A DNA stretch of 64,000 nucleotides from Nodosilinea sp. FACHB-131 (GTDB lineage: Bacteria > Cyanobacteriota > Cyanobacteriia > Phormidesmidales > Phormidesmidaceae), in the NCBI RefSeq assembly GCF_014695395.1, contig NZ_JACJOF010000035.1, forward strand, positions 1 to 64,000, given 5' to 3'. Made by a program: the position numbers and the translations under genes. Below, one piece after another: positions 59,010 to 64,000 of the stretch. The number at the start of each line of letters is the position of its first letter. Position 1 is the stretch's first letter. Below the pieces are notes generated by a model. That model did no database searches. It was not told the origin of the DNA and was given only the letters and a program-made list of their open reading frames with translations.

Positions 59010-60602
59010 CTACAGGCAGGCGATCGCGCCCTCACTGCGGCGATCGCAGCCACCCAACAGCCCGTCTGGATATACCTGAATGGCGTGGGCGTGGCCCATT
59101 TGCTCAGCCCAGGCGGGGGCCTCGGTGACCTGGTGCCCTCGGCGTTCCAGGGCTTGGCGAATGTCGGCGGGAATTCGGTTTTCCATCGCCAATCGGGTAG
59201 AGGCCTCGCCCCAGGTGCGGCCCCACAGCCAGCGGGGCAGATCGATCGCCGCTTGGGGAGAATAGCCAAAATCCAGCATTCTAGTCAGTAGCGCTAGCTG
59301 GGTTTGGGGCTGGCCCTCGCCGCCCATGGTGCCCAGCACTAGATAGGGCCTGCCGTCATTGAGCACGAGACCGGGCATGAGGGTGTGAAAGGGCCGCTTA
59401 CCGGGTTCTAGGGCATTGGCATGGCTGGGGTCGAGGGAAAACAGCGCGCCTCGATTTTGCAGCGGAAAGCCCAGCTCAGGCGGCACCACCGCTGCCCCAA
59501 AGTCGAAGTACAGGCTTTGAATCGTCGATACGGCATTGCCCTCGCCATCTACTACGGCGATGTAGACGGTGTCGCCGCCGATTTCCGGAGTTGGGTAGCC
59601 TTGGGCCACGGCCATGCTCAGCCGGGCGCGACGGCGATCGCCGTAGGGTTTTGAGATCAGCTCCCCTAGCGGCATGTCGGTAAAGTCGGGGTCGCTCAGC
59701 CAGCGATCGCGATCGGCAAAGGCCAGCTTGGTGGCCTCTATCAGGAGGTGATAGTAGTCGGCGGTGCCGTGGCCCACGGTGTGCAGGTTAAACCCTTCCA
59801 GCACGTTCAGCATTTGCAATACTGTAAACCCTTGGGTATTGGGGGGCAGCTGGCACACCTGGTGGCCTCGGTAGGTGGTGCTGATTGGGTCTACCCATGT
59901 GGCGGTGTGGTGGGCGAAGTCGTCGCGGCTCAGCCAGCCGCCCAGAGCCCTAAGGTAGTCCACCATCTGCTCGGCAATCTCTCCCTGATAGAAGTCCTGG
60001 GAACCTGCGCTAGCCAGGCGGCGGAAAGTCTTTCCTAGCGGTAGGTTGGTCACTCGCGACCCAGCGGTAGGCACCTCACCCCCCGGTAAAAAGGGATTTT
60101 TCTCGCCGCCGTAGGCCCGCAGGAATTCGGCATTGGCCCGCGTCCAGTGAGCCTGGGATTGGGAGCAAGGGTAGCCCTGTTCGGCCAGGGCGATCGCAGG
60201 CTGAAGCAGGTCGGCCCAGGGCAGGCGACCAAAGCGTTGGTGCACCTCCCCCCAGGCCGAGACGCCTCCCGGCACTGTGATCACCGCCTGGGGACCGCGC
60301 TGGGGAATGGCCGCTAGCCCCAGGGAGGTGAAGCGATCGCGATCGCAGCTCGCCCCAGCCCGGCCCGAGCCGTTGAGGCCATAGAGCTGACCCGATTGGG
60401 CCTGGTAGCCCAGCCAAAAGCCATCGCCGCCTAGTCCGGTCATGGCGGGATAGACCACCGATAGAGCCGCTTGGGTAGCGATCGCCGCATCAACTGCATT
60501 GCCCCCCTGACTGAGCATGTTGAGGCCAGCGGTGGAGGCCAGGTAGTGGGGGCAGACCACCATTGCAGAGGGGGTGGCGAATGGGGCAGAGATTGAAGCC
60601 AT
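59010..60602 (-). CDS. ggt: Gamma-glutamyltransferase-family protein
   Basis: A 530-residue Ntn-hydrolase of the gamma-glutamyltransferase family. The N-terminal part has QGGNAVDAAIATQAALSVVYPAMTGLGGDGFWL near 33-65; self-cleavage is expected before the nucleophile Thr in GGDTVYIAVVDGEGNAVSTIQSLYFDFGA near 335-363; LEPGKRPFHTLMPG and GTMGGEGQPQTQ follow. No signal peptide is evident, unlike the exported E. coli GGT, so it may be a cytoplasmic YwrD-like member acting on gamma-glutamyl compounds or acylase substrates. Transcribed leftward, convergent with the toxin gene. Confidence 0.9.
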   Translation of the reverse strand: MASISAPFATPSAMVVCPHYLASTAGLNMLSQGGNAVDAAIATQAALSVVYPAMTGLGGDGFWLGYQAQSGQLYGLNGSGRAGASCDRDRFTSLGLAAIPQRGPQAVITVPGGVSAWGEVHQRFGRLPWADLLQPAIALAEQGYPCSQSQAHWTRANAEFLRAYGGEKNPFLPGGEVPTAGSRVTNLPLGKTFRRLASAGSQDFYQGEIAEQMVDYLRALGGWLSRDDFAHHTATWVDPISTTYRGHQVCQLPPNTQGFTVLQMLNVLEGFNLHTVGHGTADYYHLLIEATKLAFADRDRWLSDPDFTDMPLGELISKPYGDRRRARLSMAVAQGYPTPEIGGDTVYIAVVDGEGNAVSTIQSLYFDFGAAVVPPELGFPLQNRGALFSLDPSHANALEPGKRPFHTLMPGLVLNDGRPYLVLGTMGGEGQPQTQLALLTRMLDFGYSPQAAIDLPRWLWGRTWGEASTRLAMENRIPADIRQALERRGHQVTEAPAWAEQMGHAHAIQVYPDGLLGGCDRRSEGAIACL

Positions 60603-60883
60603 GGCTAACTCAGGATTACATCAGCGTTGGGCCTAGAACATTAGCACTTTTGCAAACGCGTGGCTGGGATCCATCTCTGTTGAGAAATGCCTTAGGTGGG
60701 AGCGATTCCGGGACGGATACTCGTTCCGAGTCGGTTCCCGTTTCTAGGATGCCGCAGGCTTTACGCTTCGCGAATCGCAGGCAGGCTCTTTTGCCCGCCA
60801 AGCTCCTGTGAGAGAATACAGCTTAATTCCAGCAAATTTTGCCTACAGCTGTCCCCTAGCCCTATTGTCACCGAGATTCGACG

Positions 60884-61261
60884 ATGCTGCTTTATCTGCT
60901 CAGTATTTTGACTACGGCGCTGTCGCTGCTGCTGGTAGACGCGATTTTCCCTGGAGTAGTGTTGGCCAATTTTTCGGCGGCGATGGTAGCGGCGGTAGCC
61001 ATTGGCATTGTCAACGGCATCATTAAGCCGGTGCTGTTTATTCTGTCGTTGCCCATTACTATCCTGACTCTGGGCTTGTTTTCGCTGGTAGTCAACGGCC
61101 TCTGCTTCTGGCTGGCATCGCTGGTGACACCAGGCTTTGCGGTGCACGGGTTTTGGGCGTTCATCGTCGGCCCCATCGTGCTGTCAGTGGTATCGACCGC
61201 GTTAAACAAATTTTTTGTCGGTCAGACCCTTAAACCTCGGGCAAAAGAGATCGAAGGATAG
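60884..61261 (+). CDS. Phage holin superfamily IV-like membrane protein
   Basis: A 125-residue membrane protein with four hydrophobic helices: LLYLLSILTTALSLLLVDAIF, FSAAMVAAVAIGIVNGIIKPVLFIL, SLPITILTLGLFSLVVNGLCFWLASL and GFWAFIVGPIVLSVVSTALNKFF. The N-I-KP motif in GIVNGIIKPVL is the hallmark of this DUF (PF04020). Although named after a mycobacteriophage holin, chromosomal members are ordinary membrane proteins of unknown role; no phage genes are near. Its last 32 bases overlap the end of the convergent REC-GGDEF gene. Confidence 0.85.
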   Translation: MLLYLLSILTTALSLLLVDAIFPGVVLANFSAAMVAAVAIGIVNGIIKPVLFILSLPITILTLGLFSLVVNGLCFWLASLVTPGFAVHGFWAFIVGPIVLSVVSTALNKFFVGQTLKPRAKEIEG

Positions 61262-62229
61262 AGGTAGCGCTGACCGCGCCTGGGTTAGCCGACTGCTCAG
61301 GGCTAGGGGGCATGACGTAGATGGCTTGGTACTGGTTACGGCCCTGGGCCTTGGCCTGGTAGAGGGCCTGATCGGCGGTAAACACCAGGTCAGAGGGTAG
61401 ATAATCGGCCATGGGTAGCACGTTGGCGACGCCGCAGCTAATCGTGACGATCGCGCTGGGAGCGGTGTGGTGGGGCAGCCCCCGCTGCTGAATCGCAGTC
61501 ACTAGGCGCTGGCTGATGACGGTCGCCCCCTCTAGAGTGGTGTTGGGCAAAATGATGGCAAACTCTTCACCGCCGTAGCGGGTGACGATGTCGGCCGGGC
61601 GGCTGATGCACTGGCTGAGGGTTTTGGCGACTTCCTGAAGGCAGCGATCGCCAGCCTGGTGCCCATAGTGGTCGTTGTAGTTTTTGAAATGGTCAATGTC
61701 GCAGATCACCAGCGACAGCGGCAGGTGTTCGCGTACGCCTCGGCCCCACTCCTGCAAGAGATATTCGTCGAAGCGGCGGCGGTTGGCCACCTGGGTGAGG
61801 CTATCAATCAGCGTCAGCTGCTGGAGCTGGTAGTTGGCCTCCCGCAGCTGAATCTCCAAGCGGTGCTGCAAAATTAGCCGCCGCACCCGCTGGCGCAGCA
61901 CCGCCCAGTTAATCGGTTTGGTGACGTAGTCAACCACACCAATTTCAAACGCTTGGTCTACCGATTTTTCATCCTCTAGGCCGGTAATCATCAGCACCGG
62001 TGCCAGGTTGCCCTGGGTTAAATCCTGTAGTCGGCGGCAGACCTCGAAGCCGTCTAACACCGGCATCAGCGCGTCCAGCAGTACCAAATCGGGCACGTGA
62101 TAAAAGTACAGGTTTAGGGCCGCTTCTCCGTGAGAAGCTTCGATCACGTGGTAACCCTCGCGCTCCAGGTAGCGGGTCAGCATGTGGCGGATAAACGGGT
62201 CATCGTCGGCCACCAAAATTACCGCTGAA

Positions 62230-62246
<17 letters not shown>
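61230..62246 (-). CDS. Response regulator with GGDEF output (diguanylate cyclase)
   Basis: A 338-residue REC-GGDEF protein. The receiver (about 8-125) has acidic pocket ADDDPF and phospho-Asp in DLVLLDALMPVLDGF near 57, with Lys in VTKPINW near 108. A coiled linker (LILQHRLEIQLREANYQLQQL) leads to the GGDEF domain with LTQVANRRRFDEYL near 155, the active motif GGEEF in TRYGGEEFAI near 238 and the inhibitory site RPAD five residues before it. It makes c-di-GMP when phosphorylated (family knowledge). Its ATG lies inside the end of the upstream hybrid kinase gene (17-base overlap), so the kinase is the probable input. Confidence 0.95.

Positions 62247-64000
<1,754 letters not shown>

Noticed and set aside
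60884-61261. Holin-like protein as a sign of a prophage
   Set aside because: The superfamily IV name is historical; no phage structural, lysis or integrase gene is near, and the neighbours are housekeeping genes.

Overview
The window reads as chromosome of a cyanobacterium, most likely a filamentous, moderately GC-rich type (Leptolyngbya/Nodosilinea-like; the genus is inference). Evidence: the HIP1 octamer GCGATCGC is scattered through genes on both strands, and there are typically cyanobacterial genes: a Ycf46-type AAA protein, type 2 isopentenyl-diphosphate isomerase, a Uma2 protein, dispersed GTAGGGTGGGCA-type palindromes, and a cyanobacteriochrome-type GAF domain. No rRNA is present; one tRNA (Ser, anticodon CGA) is.

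Layout. 0-12.4 kb: edge of an IS630-type insertion sequence, uvrA, a gene-poor stretch with a GT61 glycosyltransferase, ycf46 with a DUF1361 membrane protein, an S10 peptidase, a TerB-like protein, pyrR and fni. 12.6-25.8 kb: a polyol uptake and catabolism locus. Running leftward are a substrate-binding lipoprotein, two permeases, a MalK-type ATPase and a mannitol-2-dehydrogenase. Running rightward are an SDR dehydrogenase, a SorC-type regulator and a fructokinase. A xylulokinase, an NDH-2-like NADH dehydrogenase and an intradiol dioxygenase follow leftward. The gene set matches the mtlEFGKDYZ logic known from Pseudomonas: import mannitol, sorbitol or arabitol, oxidise to fructose or xylulose, phosphorylate.

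26-33 kb: a PfpI/DJ-1 protein, then an AT-richer islet with long non-coding stretches and hairpins, holding two paralogous hexapeptide acyltransferases and a GT4 glycosyltransferase (surface polysaccharide). 33-40 kb: signalling. A 1,119-residue multi-PAS hybrid kinase is translationally coupled to an XRE regulator and divergent from a second kinase; then comes a TPR protein built from a recent internal duplication. 40.9-46.8 kb: tRNA-Ser, pmbA, Uma2, a Nei-type glycosylase, a TPR protein, a 55-residue small protein, and a DUF4160/DUF2442 pair whose junction carries a 40-bp tandem duplication. 47-58 kb: a stand-alone transketolase-like enzyme, a ring-opening amidohydrolase (cyanuric acid hydrolase/barbiturase family), a sugar O-acetyltransferase, an EAL-GAF-GGDEF protein with a DXCF cyanobacteriochrome signature, a TIGR02587/TIGR02588 membrane pair, ribokinase and a CNT nucleoside transporter. 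58-64 kb: a RelE-type toxin-antitoxin pair, a gamma-glutamyltransferase, a small holin-like membrane protein, and a hybrid kinase (cut by the window end) overlapping a REC-GGDEF diguanylate cyclase.

No CRISPR array or prophage was seen. The strongest candidates for new biology are the bifunctional c-di-GMP photoreceptor candidate, the complete polyol locus with operator-like repeats and a 21-codon ORF ahead of its regulator, the ring-opening amidohydrolase, and the duplicated translation-start segment in the DUF4160/DUF2442 pair.
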